Shown here one piece after another: positions 1 through 8,215 of a stretch of DNA of 21,645 nt (within the stretch, counting starts at the first letter, position 1; every line of letters starts with the position of its first letter). A program made the position numbers and the translations under genes. The notes beneath the pieces were generated by a model. That model made no database searches. It had not been told where the DNA came from and saw only the letters and a program-made list of their open reading frames with translations. The DNA is from Saprospiraceae bacterium. GTDB taxonomy: Bacteria; Bacteroidota; Bacteroidia; Chitinophagales; Saprospiraceae. The stretch is taken from assembly GCA_016719855.1 (NCBI GenBank), contig JADJYH010000083.1:1-21645 (forward strand), read 5' to 3'.

Positions 1-2238
1 GTCTTTGTGGTAAAACCAGGGCTTCGTCAGCGGCTTGCCATCCAACGTGGCGGACTGTACGTACTTGTTTTCCTTGGAATTGTTGACCGCTTCGATGGTG
101 AAAGTCCCGCCGGGATAGTAGTTAGGGTCGAGGTGGATGGTCGCCTTGTCGAAGAGTGGGCTGCCGATTTCGTAGGTCGGTTCCACGTCGCAGCCGCCCC
201 GCATCTCGAAGAAACCCATAGCGCTCATCACGTACCAGCCGCCCATTTGCCCCTGGTCTCGTCGCCGGGCCAGCCGTCCATCGGGCCGCTGCCGTAGAAG
301 ACTTCCATGATTTCCCTTGCCCATTTTTTGCGTGAGCCAAGGGTTTGCCGGAATAGTTGTAGAGGTATGCTGCCTGCATATTCGGCTGGTTGCCGTGGTT
401 GATGGGCAGTACGCCCATTGCCAAAAGGCTGTTTTCGTTGGTGTACTCAGAGTTGAATTTCCACTTGCGGGAGGTCACGAAGCCCTCTTCGAGGCGGCGG
501 TTGAACTCGTCCTTGCCCATCAAATCAATCAGCCCCTTCATGTCCTGCGGTACGAACCAACTGAACTGCCAGGCATTGCCCTCGACCCAGCCCTGTCCGA
601 GAAAAGTGGTACAGCAGTAGGCATCAAAAGGTTTTTTGAAATTGCCGTCGGCCAGCCGCAGGTTCATGTACCCGACACTTGGGTCCCAGATGTTTTTGTA
701 GTTGTTTGCCCGGTGCTTGAAGTACCAGTAGTCGTCCATTTTGCCAAGTGCCTTGGCCATTTGGCTGACTGCCCAGTCGTCGAAGGCGTATTCGAGGGTA
801 TTGGAAACGGGACCGTAGTCGTGTGGGACGTAGCCGAATTTCAGGTATTGGTCGAGCCAGCGATTGCCCGCAAAACCGCCGCCCGGGTGCGCGATGCCTT
901 GCTCCATCTGGTTGTGCTTCATCGCCGTGTAGGCGTGTTCGGGGTCGTAATATTTGTGGATTCCCTTCTGGTAGGCGCTGACAATCAACTCGATTTCGTG
1001 CGAGGCGACCATGATGCCGGAGTATTCCAATCCCTCGGGGCCTTTGCAGAGCCAGCCGCCTTTGTCGTAAAATTCGAGGAGCGAGGCCGTCCATTTGTCC
1101 GCCAAATCGGGCGTGGCCAGTGTCCATACTTGGTTGAGGTTCCAGAAGGTGTTCCAAAAAGCGTCGCCGCCGTACATGGGCGCATCCGGGTTTTTGAGCT
1201 GCTGCACCTTCTCGTACATGTCCACATATTTGCCGTTCACATCGCTGTAAATCGTGCGGCCAACGTAAACCCGGTAGAGGTTGGTGTAGAATTTCTTCTT
1301 GTCCACTTCGTCCTTTCCTTCCACTGCTATTTTGCTCAGGAGGTCGTTCCAAACCTTGCGGGCATGGTTGTGGACGGCATCAAAGTCCCAGCCGAAGGGC
1401 TTGGCAATTTCCGTGTCCAGGTTCAGCCGGGCTTGTTCGAGGCTGACGAAGGAGATACCCGTTTGCACCAGTATTTGCTCGTTTTCCTTGGTTTTGAAAT
1501 GGACAAATGCGCCAAAGTCCGTGTGGTTCCAGCCTGAAAAAAGCGAAGCCACATTGCGTTTCACCCCATCCCTCGTCCAACCGCCCATGTTCTGAAAAGG
1601 CTTGTTGAAACGGATGACAAAAAACGTCTGGTACTCGTTCCAGCCAGCACCCCGCAGGCTTTGTTGCAGGGTGTAGCCCTCGATTTCCGTGTCGTTGACC
1701 TTGGTGATGTGCGCATCGTACAACTCTGTTCCGTATTCCGATTCGATTTGCAGGTCTATCATCACCCGTGCGCTGTCTGATTTCGGGAAGGTGTAGCGCT
1801 GGAATCCCGCACGGGTCGTCGCCGTCACCTCCGCCTTGATTTTCGTGTCATCGAGCATGACCGAGTAGTAGCCCGGCGTCGCCACCTCGGTTTCATGGCG
1901 AATGCGTGAGCGGTAGCCGCCATCGGGGTCGTCCTCCTTGCCCGGCTCCACTTGCAGCGGGCCGAGCGTGGGCATCATCAGCAGGCCATCCATCGTCCAG
2001 GAATGGATATGGCTGAACCCGGCGATGTTTTCAATCGTGTATTCATAGCCCGCCTTCCAGCCTTGCCGTTGATTGTCGGGGCTGAGTTTCACCATTCCGA
2101 AGGGCATGGAGGCACCGGGGAACTGCATCCAGCGGCTGTCGGTTGCCAATCATGCAGTCCACGTAGTCAACGGGCTGCTTTTTTGGTTGCGCAGCGCAAA
2201 AAAAGGGGAAAAAGCAGGAAAACGGAAATGTTTTTCAT
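1..2238 (-). CDS. GH92 family alpha-mannosidase, exported lipoprotein (3' end beyond window)
   Basis: Calcium-dependent exo-alpha-mannosidase expected to cut mannose from mannan or N-glycan chains outside the cytoplasm. The start ATG at 2238 gives MKNISVFLLFPLF and then a Cys (FCAAQP), a lipoprotein-type signal. The mature start VDYVDCMIG, then FPGASMPFGMVKLSPD, matches the GH92 N-terminus. The core has GGDAFWNTFWNLNQVW, the WVEGNAW block that carries the family's acid Glu, and, after frame correction, GWPGDEDQGQM with the conserved Asp residues and DKATIHLDPNYYPGG near the left edge. Four single-base breaks (T-run near 2195, near 2146, 337 and 258) must be corrected; those near 337 and 258 compensate each other. 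It is the last visible gene of the locus, 47 bases after the transporter. GH92 membership is very secure; the exact linkage specificity is not. Confidence 0.93.
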
Positions 2239-2285
2239 AAATAGGTCTGTTTTGTTGTGAAATCAACCGTCGGCCGTCACCGTTT

Positions 2286-3629
2286 TCACCAATCCCTTTC
2301 AATCTCCTCCAGCGTCTTCCCCTTCGTCTCCGGTACTTGCGACCAAACGAAAAAGAACGCCAGCAGCGACATCCCGCCGAATATCCAGAACGTAACCGCA
2401 GGGCCAGCGCTTTCCAGCAGTATCGGGAACATTTGCGTTACCACATAAACAGCGACCCACAGCGCAAACGTGGCGACCGACATGGCGACGCCCCGCATTT
2501 TGATGGGGAATATCTCGGAAATAACCACCCAGGTCACTGGGCCGTAGGATGCGGCAAATGAAGCAATGTAGAGCAGGATAAAAATGAGCAGCCCATAGCC
2601 CGTCCAGCCAGAATGGAACGCCAGCCCGACCATGAGCAAGCTGATAGCCATGCCTGCGCCGCCCGCCAGCAAGAGCGTTTTCCGGCCCCATTTATCTACC
2701 CAATTGATGGCCACGAAGGTGAACAGCACGTTTATGATGCCGATGATGACGGTTTGCTGGAATGCCGATTCCGTGCCCGTTCCGATGGATTTGAAAATCT
2801 CCGGCGCATAATACATGATGGCGTTGATGCCCTGCACCTGCGAGAAAATGCACAGCAAGATGCCCACGAAAATCGCCTTGCGGAAACGCCCGGTGAACAA
2901 TTCGCTCAAGGTGCCTTGTTCCTCGTGCAGCGTGGCTTTTACTTCCTGCAATATCTCGCCCGCTTTAGCGTCGCCGTTGATGCTCGATAGCACCTCCAAT
3001 GCCTCTGTTTCCCGGCCTTCCTTGGTGAGCCAGCGAGGGCTTTCCGGCACAAAAAACAAGGCGATGAGGAACAAAGCCGCTGGCAACACGCCCGATGCCA
3101 TCATGTAGCGCCAGCCATATTCCACGTTCCAGGCTTCGTCGCCAGCGCCTTGGATGAGGGTATTGACAAAAAATATGACCAAGATGCCAATGACGATGGC
3201 CAATTGGTAATACGACACCAATTTGCCCCGAATGGAGGCAGGTGCCAGTTCCGTGATGTAAAGCGGCGACACCATCGAAGCTGCTCCGATGCCCAAGCCG
3301 CCGATGAAGCGGAAGATGGCAAACTGCGTCAGGTTCGCCGGAACGGCTGCCCCGATGGCGGAAATGGCAAACAAAATGGCCGTCAAAATCAGCACTTTCT
3401 TGCGCCCAAAACGGTCGCTCGCCCACCCAGCGAACATGGCCCCGAAGATGCAGCCGATAATGGCGCTCGAAGCTGCCCAACCCGTCATGGCTGCCGAAAG
3501 TTGGAACTTGATTTTCAGAAAACCGATGGCCCCTGAAATGACCGCCGTGTCGTAGCCGAAAAGCAGGCCACCCAATGCCGCCACTGCCGTGAGCATGTAA
3601 ACGGTGCGCATGTTGGTGGTGTCGTTCAT
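2286..3629 (-). CDS. Sugar porter family MFS transporter (likely mannose importer)
   Basis: Inner-membrane sugar importer of the XylE/GLUT type, 447 residues, intact in one frame. Family signatures in order: GLLFGYDTAVISGAI in TM1, DRFGRKK between TM2 and TM3, PESPRWL before the central loop, QVQGINAIMYYAPEIF in TM7, WGRK, PVTWVVISEIFPIKMRG in TM10, and PETKGKTLEEIE at the C-terminus. Twelve membrane segments fit the hydrophobic pattern. I chose ATG 3629 (MNDTTNMRTVYML) over the longer frame starting at 3680, because the extra residues derive from the intergenic hairpin. Lying between the isomerase and the mannosidase, it probably brings released mannose into the cytoplasm as the free sugar, which explains the need for a kinase in the same locus. 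The substrate is inferred from neighbours. This is the only long gene here needing no frame correction. Confidence 0.93.
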   Translation of the reverse strand: MNDTTNMRTVYMLTAVAALGGLLFGYDTAVISGAIGFLKIKFQLSAAMTGWAASSAIIGCIFGAMFAGWASDRFGRKKVLILTAILFAISAIGAAVPANLTQFAIFRFIGGLGIGAASMVSPLYITELAPASIRGKLVSYYQLAIVIGILVIFFVNTLIQGAGDEAWNVEYGWRYMMASGVLPAALFLIALFFVPESPRWLTKEGRETEALEVLSSINGDAKAGEILQEVKATLHEEQGTLSELFTGRFRKAIFVGILLCIFSQVQGINAIMYYAPEIFKSIGTGTESAFQQTVIIGIINVLFTFVAINWVDKWGRKTLLLAGGAGMAISLLMVGLAFHSGWTGYGLLIFILLYIASFAASYGPVTWVVISEIFPIKMRGVAMSVATFALWVAVYVVTQMFPILLESAGPAVTFWIFGGMSLLAFFFVWSQVPETKGKTLEEIERDW

Positions 3630-3650
3630 TTTGTATTGTTGTTGTGTTTG

Positions 3651-3681
3651 GGTGTTTGGGGTGTTTAGCGCCCCAAACACC
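3651..3681. repeat. 11-bp perfect inverted repeat between isomerase and transporter genes
   Basis: GGTGTTTGGGG (3651-3661) and CCCCAAACACC (3671-3681) are exact reverse complements around a 9-base loop. The hairpin lies in the 78-base gap between the isomerase stop and the transporter ATG. No T-run follows on the minus strand, so it is not a normal intrinsic terminator. It could modulate mRNA processing or read-through into the transporter and mannosidase genes. Confidence 0.7.
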
Positions 3682-3707
3682 TAACCCCCTTAAACACAAA
3701 TTTTTCA

Positions 3708-5452
3708 TCACCTCACAAACGCCTTCAGCGTCCCGCATTCCCACCCCTCGCTCTCGCCAAAAGGCCGGATGGTGTATTCTCCCACCGAGGCAGGCACGAT
3801 GAACGTCTCGGCATAATGCACCACGAAAGGCTCGAACGCGCCCGTCGGGCTTTCGACGATGGCTTCCCGGCCCTCCACCAGGTTCAGCACGTTCAGGTTG
3901 CCGCCCGTGTCGTGGTGGACGGTTTTGGTGAACCAATGCCGCCGTGTTTCGATGAATTCCGTTTCGTGTAGGCCCGTGCGCTCCTCCTGCCAGCCATCGC
4001 CTTCGGCGATTTTGTCCACCCGGTTGAGCAGGTTTTTTGCCACCCATTCGGTCGTGCGTGACCATTCGATGTTCTGCTTGCCGTGCGCGATGTTGATGGG
4101 TCGTGGCAACCCATCCATGCCAAGACGACCCCAATCCCAGAGCTTGAAAGTAAAAATATAGGGCGTGGCGCTGATTTCGAGCACCATGCTGTTCTTGCCC
4201 GAGCAGTGCACCGTGCCAGCGGGGATCAGCACGTGGTCGTGCTTTTTGACCGCCCATTTTGCGACGTGTTTGTCGGCATCGAAAATGCCGGTTTGCTGCG
4301 CCGCTTCTAGTTCAGTAATCAGGGCATCCGGTTCAACGCTTTCATATAGTCCCAAATAGACACAAGCATCTTCCTTCACGTCGAGCATGTAGTAACTCTC
4401 GTCTTGGGTGTAAAACATGCCGAAATGCTCCCGGATGTACTCCGTTAACGGATGCACTTGCAGGCTCAGGTTGCCGCCGTCCATCGTGTCCAGAAAGTCG
4501 AAGCGGATCGGAAATTCTGCGCCGAAGCGGGAATACACATTTTCGCCGAGCAGGTTTTTTGGTTGGTAAAAAACGAGGTCAATGGCGGGCAGTTCCATCG
4601 TCATCTCCCCAAAATCGAGCAGCAGGCTGTTCTCCTCCGGCACGCAGTCGAAGCACCAAGCGTAGTTGACGGCAGAACGGTCGAGGTCGCAAACCTCTTT
4701 CATCCACTGCCCGCCCCAAGGCCCTGGGTCGAAGAACGGCACTACCCGAAAGGGACGTTCTGCTGTTTGTCGCAGAGCCGCTCGGACTGCCGCTCCGGTC
4801 GCCATTTTGGGTTGGCTGGGGGTGTTCGTGTCCAGCACGAAATCCCAGCGTTCCATCAGTTTTCGCTTGAGGCGGTCGGCCACCCGCCAGTCCACAAAGT
4901 AGGCCCGTTTGTATTGCTGTGGGAATTCAAGGTCGTGGTTGTTGGCACCGAGGTTGGCGATTTCATGCCGCCGCATCCGCCGTTGGATTTCCCAGCGGGC
5001 CATGTCAGCGTACACCAGCAAGTCCCAAGTTCCCGCGACCACCGAAGCGCCAGTGCCGTACACCACGACGACGCCCTCCGATGCTTGGAGGCGGTTTTGC
5101 ATCGCAGCCAGCTTCTTTTGGTCAAAAAACTGTTCGATGGTCAGCCGCGTCATATAGCCGAAAATGCGGTCATCGGTCACGTCGGGGTAGGTGAATTCGT
5201 CAATCTTCGCTGCACTCAAAAATGCGTCTTGGGCATGGAAAATGCATTTGGGCAAAGCCCGTTGGCGATGGCGCTCATGATTTCGTCATCATCCACGCCG
5301 GGGTAAGTTTCGACGACGACGACGGTTTTTTGCTTACCATGCGCGGCGATTTCAGCTTGTATTTTTTCAAAAATAGCCTGCCACCATGCCCAGCATTCGC
5401 TGTCGTAACCGGCAATTTTTACGGTTGGATATTTGTCGTAGTTTGGTTTCAA
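3708..5452 (-). CDS. Class I mannose-6-phosphate isomerase with long N-terminal extension
   Basis: Zinc-dependent cytoplasmic isomerase turning mannose-6-phosphate into fructose-6-phosphate, about 581 residues. The catalytic cupin part starts near residue 215 (FFDPGPWGGQW). It carries the metal-site pattern of the family: LSLQVHP (Gln and His), a Glu in YTQDESYYMLD, and the later His in HVLIPAGTVHCSG. The first ~210 residues (including VVETYPGVDDDEI, TDDRIFGYMTRL and VVVYGTGASVVAGTWDLLVYADMARWEI, the last quoted here in two parts: VVVYGTGASVV and DLLVYADMARWEI) are an added domain with no Walker A motif that I can see. One missing base near 5253-5255 splits it into two frames. The start is TTG at 5452, overlapping the ROK stop by two bases, and is the only start before an in-frame stop that keeps the MKPNYDKYP-type N-terminus; a sequencing error could hide an ATG. 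Very likely co-translated with the kinase. Confidence 0.92.
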
Positions 5453-6383
5453 TTTTTCTGAATTGTTTTAAGTGCCAAATGCCCCATCCCCAACACCCCC
5501 GCCCAATCCGGCTCCTGGGCCGCAACGACTTCCACCGCATTTGCCGGCAGCCAAGCGGCGTGGTTTATCTTATTTTGGATAAAAGGCAAAATCACGTCCG
5601 CGCTGTGCATCACGCCGCCGCCGATGACCACCCGTTCCGGGTCGTAGGCATAGACGAGGTTCAAGATGCCCGTAGCCCAAGCTTCGAGGCAGCGTTCCCG
5701 AACGGCCAATGCAAATGATTCGCCTGCTGCCGCCAACCTGAACACCGCTTCAAAATCCGGTTTTTCGCCTTTGGCAAATGGGCTTTCCGCGTAGCCAGGC
5801 TGTCGCTTCAAAATACCCGGCAATGCCCACGATGAAGCCTCGCTTTCCAAGCAGCCGACGTTGCCGCAGTTGCAGCGGCCACCGTCGAAGTTGACGGCCA
5901 TGTGGCCGCCGAGGTTGCCGGCGAGGTAGTGGCTGCCTTTCAAGAGCCGCCCGTTGACCAAGGCTGCCGAGCCTACGCCCGTGCCGATGGTGACCATCAC
6001 GAGGTTGTCCAAGCCCGTGCCAGCGCCATGCTGCCACTCGCCCACGAGGGCCGCCCGCGCATCGTTTTCCATGGCGAGCGGAACCCCCCAGGTTGCTTTT
6101 GCCCAACCCACCAGGTCAAGGTCGTTGGCGTCGTTGTATTTTGTGTATTTGTACAGCAGCCGCATCTGGTCGCTATCCACGATGGTCGGGAACGCCATGC
6201 CGATGCCCGTGATTTTTTGCTGCCCGCCAGCAGTTACTCCACTTGTGTCTCGATGATGGGCAGCACGGCCTCAAAACTTTCGCTTGATGGCACGGCAACG
6301 TTGGCGGAGGCGAGCAACTGCCCGTTTTCCACCAACCCGAATTTGATGTGGGAACCCCCGAGGTCTAATGCGATGACGGACAT
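5449..6383 (-). CDS. ROK family sugar kinase (probable mannokinase/glucokinase)
   Basis: ATP-dependent cytoplasmic hexose kinase, about 311 residues. The N-terminus MSVIALDLGGSHIKFGLVE is the ATP/phosphate-binding motif. Then come GMAFPTIVD, the catalytic-loop ENDARAALVGE (Asp as base), MVTIGTGVGSAALVNGRLL, GGHM, the zinc-binding CNCGNVGCLE block, and VVIGGGVM near the C-terminus. One missing base near 6238-6242 creates an apparent TAA and moves the reading frame; ORF finding alone would start at the internal Met at 6198. ATG 6383 restores the full ATP site. In this locus the logical substrate is free mannose entering through the MFS transporter, giving mannose-6-phosphate for the next gene; ROK kinases also take glucose, fructose or N-acetyl sugars, so the substrate remains inferred. 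Confidence 0.93.
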
Positions 6384-6411
6384 GTTAGGGTTGAAATTAT
6401 TGGTTAAAATT

Positions 6412-6566
6412 ATGGCTAAATGTGGCAGCGCCGCTTAATATTTGTAGCTGCCAAGTGCGTATTCTGTGAGGTGCGTAGCACCGCAATATTACGGTGCTAC
6501 GCACCTGAATCCTGCTATTGCCTAAGCCTAGTCAAGATTTAGCGGCGCTGCCGCTACATTCATGGC
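6412..6566. mobile_element. MITE-like nested palindromic element between susD and the ROK gene
   Basis: The outer arms are 6419-6435 and 6541-6560, sharing an exact 12-base inverted core GGCAGCGCCGCT plus a flanking AATGT/ACATT. Inside is a perfect 15-bp hairpin, AGGTGCGTAGCACCG (6469-6483) and its complement (6492-6506), loop CAATATTA. The pentamer ATGGC flanks the element as a direct repeat at 6412-6416 and 6562-6566, as a target-site duplication would. There is no ORF inside. It begins two bases past the susD stop and fills most of the gap to the ROK start. No T-run follows the hairpin on either strand, so terminator function is doubtful. That it is mobile is inference; only its palindromic structure is seen. 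Confidence 0.55.
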
Positions 6567-6567
6567 A

Positions 6568-8048
6568 TCAGTATCCCTGGTTCTGCGGCAACAAATTCTG
6601 GTTCAAATCAATCTCGCCCTGCGGCACGGGAAACAGGTCGTGAAAAGCCTGTGGCTGCACGCCCGACTTTGCCAGCGGCACCAGCTCCTCCAACTTGCCG
6701 AAGCGTACCAAATCGAACCAGCGGTGTCCTTCCGCCACAAACTCCCAGCGGCGCTCTTGCAGCAGGGCATCCTTGAACGACTGGTAGGAAAGCCCCGCCA
6801 AATCGGGCAGGATGCTCAGTTCCGTAGTGCCATTGAACCTTGCCCGTTTCCGCACTTGGTTGACGGCGTCGTAGGCTGCGGCGTCTGGTCCGATTTTCGG
6901 CTCGTGCAGTGCCTCGGCGTACATCAGCAGCACGTCGGCGTGGCGCAGGTAGGGGAAGTCGTGGTCGGTGTGGCCCGCCAGCGGCTCCGAGGTTTTGTCC
7001 CAGTATTGCTGGAAATGCGGTTCGACGGTCGTGGTCGAACCGTCCACGTTTTGATGTCGGTCAGGAACGTTACCTCCCGCCGCGGTCTTGCGCATCGAAG
7101 CTGTCGTAAAGGTTTGGGTGGCGACTGCCAGCCTGGGCGTTCACGCCGGGATTGACCGGAGAGTTGCCTGGGCAGCAGCCGGACGTTGAATTGCCCAACT
7201 TCCCAGAACGAAATGCTGTTGCCAGCCGTGCCGAAACCGATGCTGAACAGCGTTTCCATGCCATTTTCATTCGGGATTCTGAACGCTTCGGCGAAGTCGT
7301 CGTAGAGGCCGTAGTTGCCGGAGTTAATCACTGCCAAGCATTGGTCAACGCATTTTTGCCACTCGCCCTGCGTGAGATAAACCTTAGCTAGCAGCCCAGC
7401 CGCAGCGCCTGTGGTCGCCTGCCCAAGCCGTCGTTGGCGGGTAGCTCTCCGGCAGGTTTTGCTTCGCAAAATCCAAGTCGCTGATGATTTGTGCATAAAT
7501 CTCCGCTTTGGGGTTGCGGGGCGGCGTAACTTCGCCATTGAGGGTGAGCACCAGCGGGATGTCGCCGAACAACCGGACGAGGTCAAATAGAGCATTCCCG
7601 CAGGAAATGGGCCTCGCCGAGCAGGCGGTTTTTCTTGGCCTCGTCCATCTTCACCGAAGGTATGCCGCCGATGGCGAAATTGGCGTTGTTGATGCCCTTG
7701 TAGGCGTTCCGCCAAATATCGTACAATGTGCCGTTGACTGGGCGTGCGTGAAGGTCGCCAACTGGTCGAGGTCGGTAGCGCCCACCAACTGGTTTTCCAT
7801 TTCATCGGAAGCCAATCCCACCGCCACCCAGTAGCTACTGTGGTAAACCCCGCCAAAAGTTGGTGCCGAACTGGTCGAATTCAAGATGCTGTAAACGGCG
7901 TTCACCGCTGCGATGGCGTCGTTCTCCGTTTGGAAAAAATTGTCCACGAACACTTGGTCCTTGGGGTCTTCTTCCAGTAGGCCCTTGCAGGCAATCGCCA
8001 TGATTGCCAAAAAGAAAAAAGGATTGAAAAGCGTAGGTATATTTTCAT
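6568..8048 (-). CDS. SusD/RagB family outer-membrane glycan-binding lipoprotein
   Basis: Cell-surface lipoprotein that caps the SusC channel and binds glycan. ATG 8048 gives MKIYLRFSI, then a hydrophobic stretch ending at the lipobox AIMAIAC, with acylated Cys, then KGLLEEDPKDQVF. Family marks: TENDAIAAVNAVYSIL, the helix AYKGINNANFAIGGIP, LLGEAHFLRE, FDLVRLFGDIPLVL, TTGAAAGLLAKVYLTQGEW, FPYLRHADVLLMYAEAL, LLQERRWEFVAEGHRWFDLVRFGKL, and the terminal FPVPQGEIDLNQN/NQGY. At least five frame breaks are needed (near 8020, 7730, 7600, 7395 and 7070-7130), so only pieces appear as ORFs. About 480-490 residues, a normal length. It follows susC and precedes the kinase; specificity for a mannose glycan is inferred from the GH92, kinase and isomerase neighbours. 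Confidence 0.92.
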
Positions 8049-8106
8049 CGCAATGTTTTTTAATCTGACCGCAAGCGCACGGGATCTTGTAGTTGGCACA
8101 TCTTCC

Positions 8107-8169
8107 AGGTGCAGCGACCGATTTCGCTGCGGCCAATGGGTCATCTGTCGCCAATGGTGCGCTGCACCT
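8107..8169. repeat. Inverted repeat in the susC-susD intergenic gap
   Basis: AGGTGCAGCG (8107-8116) and CGCTGCACCT (8160-8169) are exact 10-base reverse complements. A competing internal hairpin, GCAGCGA/TCGCTGC, spans 8111-8130, and GCCAATGG occurs twice within the loop region. The element lies in an unusually long (167-base) gap between the susC stop and the susD start. It could adjust the ratio of SusC to SusD message or be a short repeat; it shares the outer AGGTGC with the hairpin inside the 6412-6566 element. Confidence 0.55.
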
Positions 8170-8215
8170 TTGATTTATGCTAACTTTCAAATGCGGACTC
8201 ATCGTCCACTATTTT

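Noticed and set aside
317..1537. 406-codon open frame on the plus strand opposite the mannosidase
   Set aside because: It is the antisense of well-conserved GH92 codons; the translation has no family signature and the opposite frame explains the bases fully.
2965..4257. 430-codon minus-strand frame spanning transporter and isomerase genes
   Set aside because: Its residues are Arg/His/Gly-rich in the way typical of an out-of-frame reading, and it covers two clear genes in their true frames.
4452..5306. 284-codon plus-strand frame opposite the isomerase
   Set aside because: Antisense shadow of the isomerase catalytic domain; no recognisable motif.
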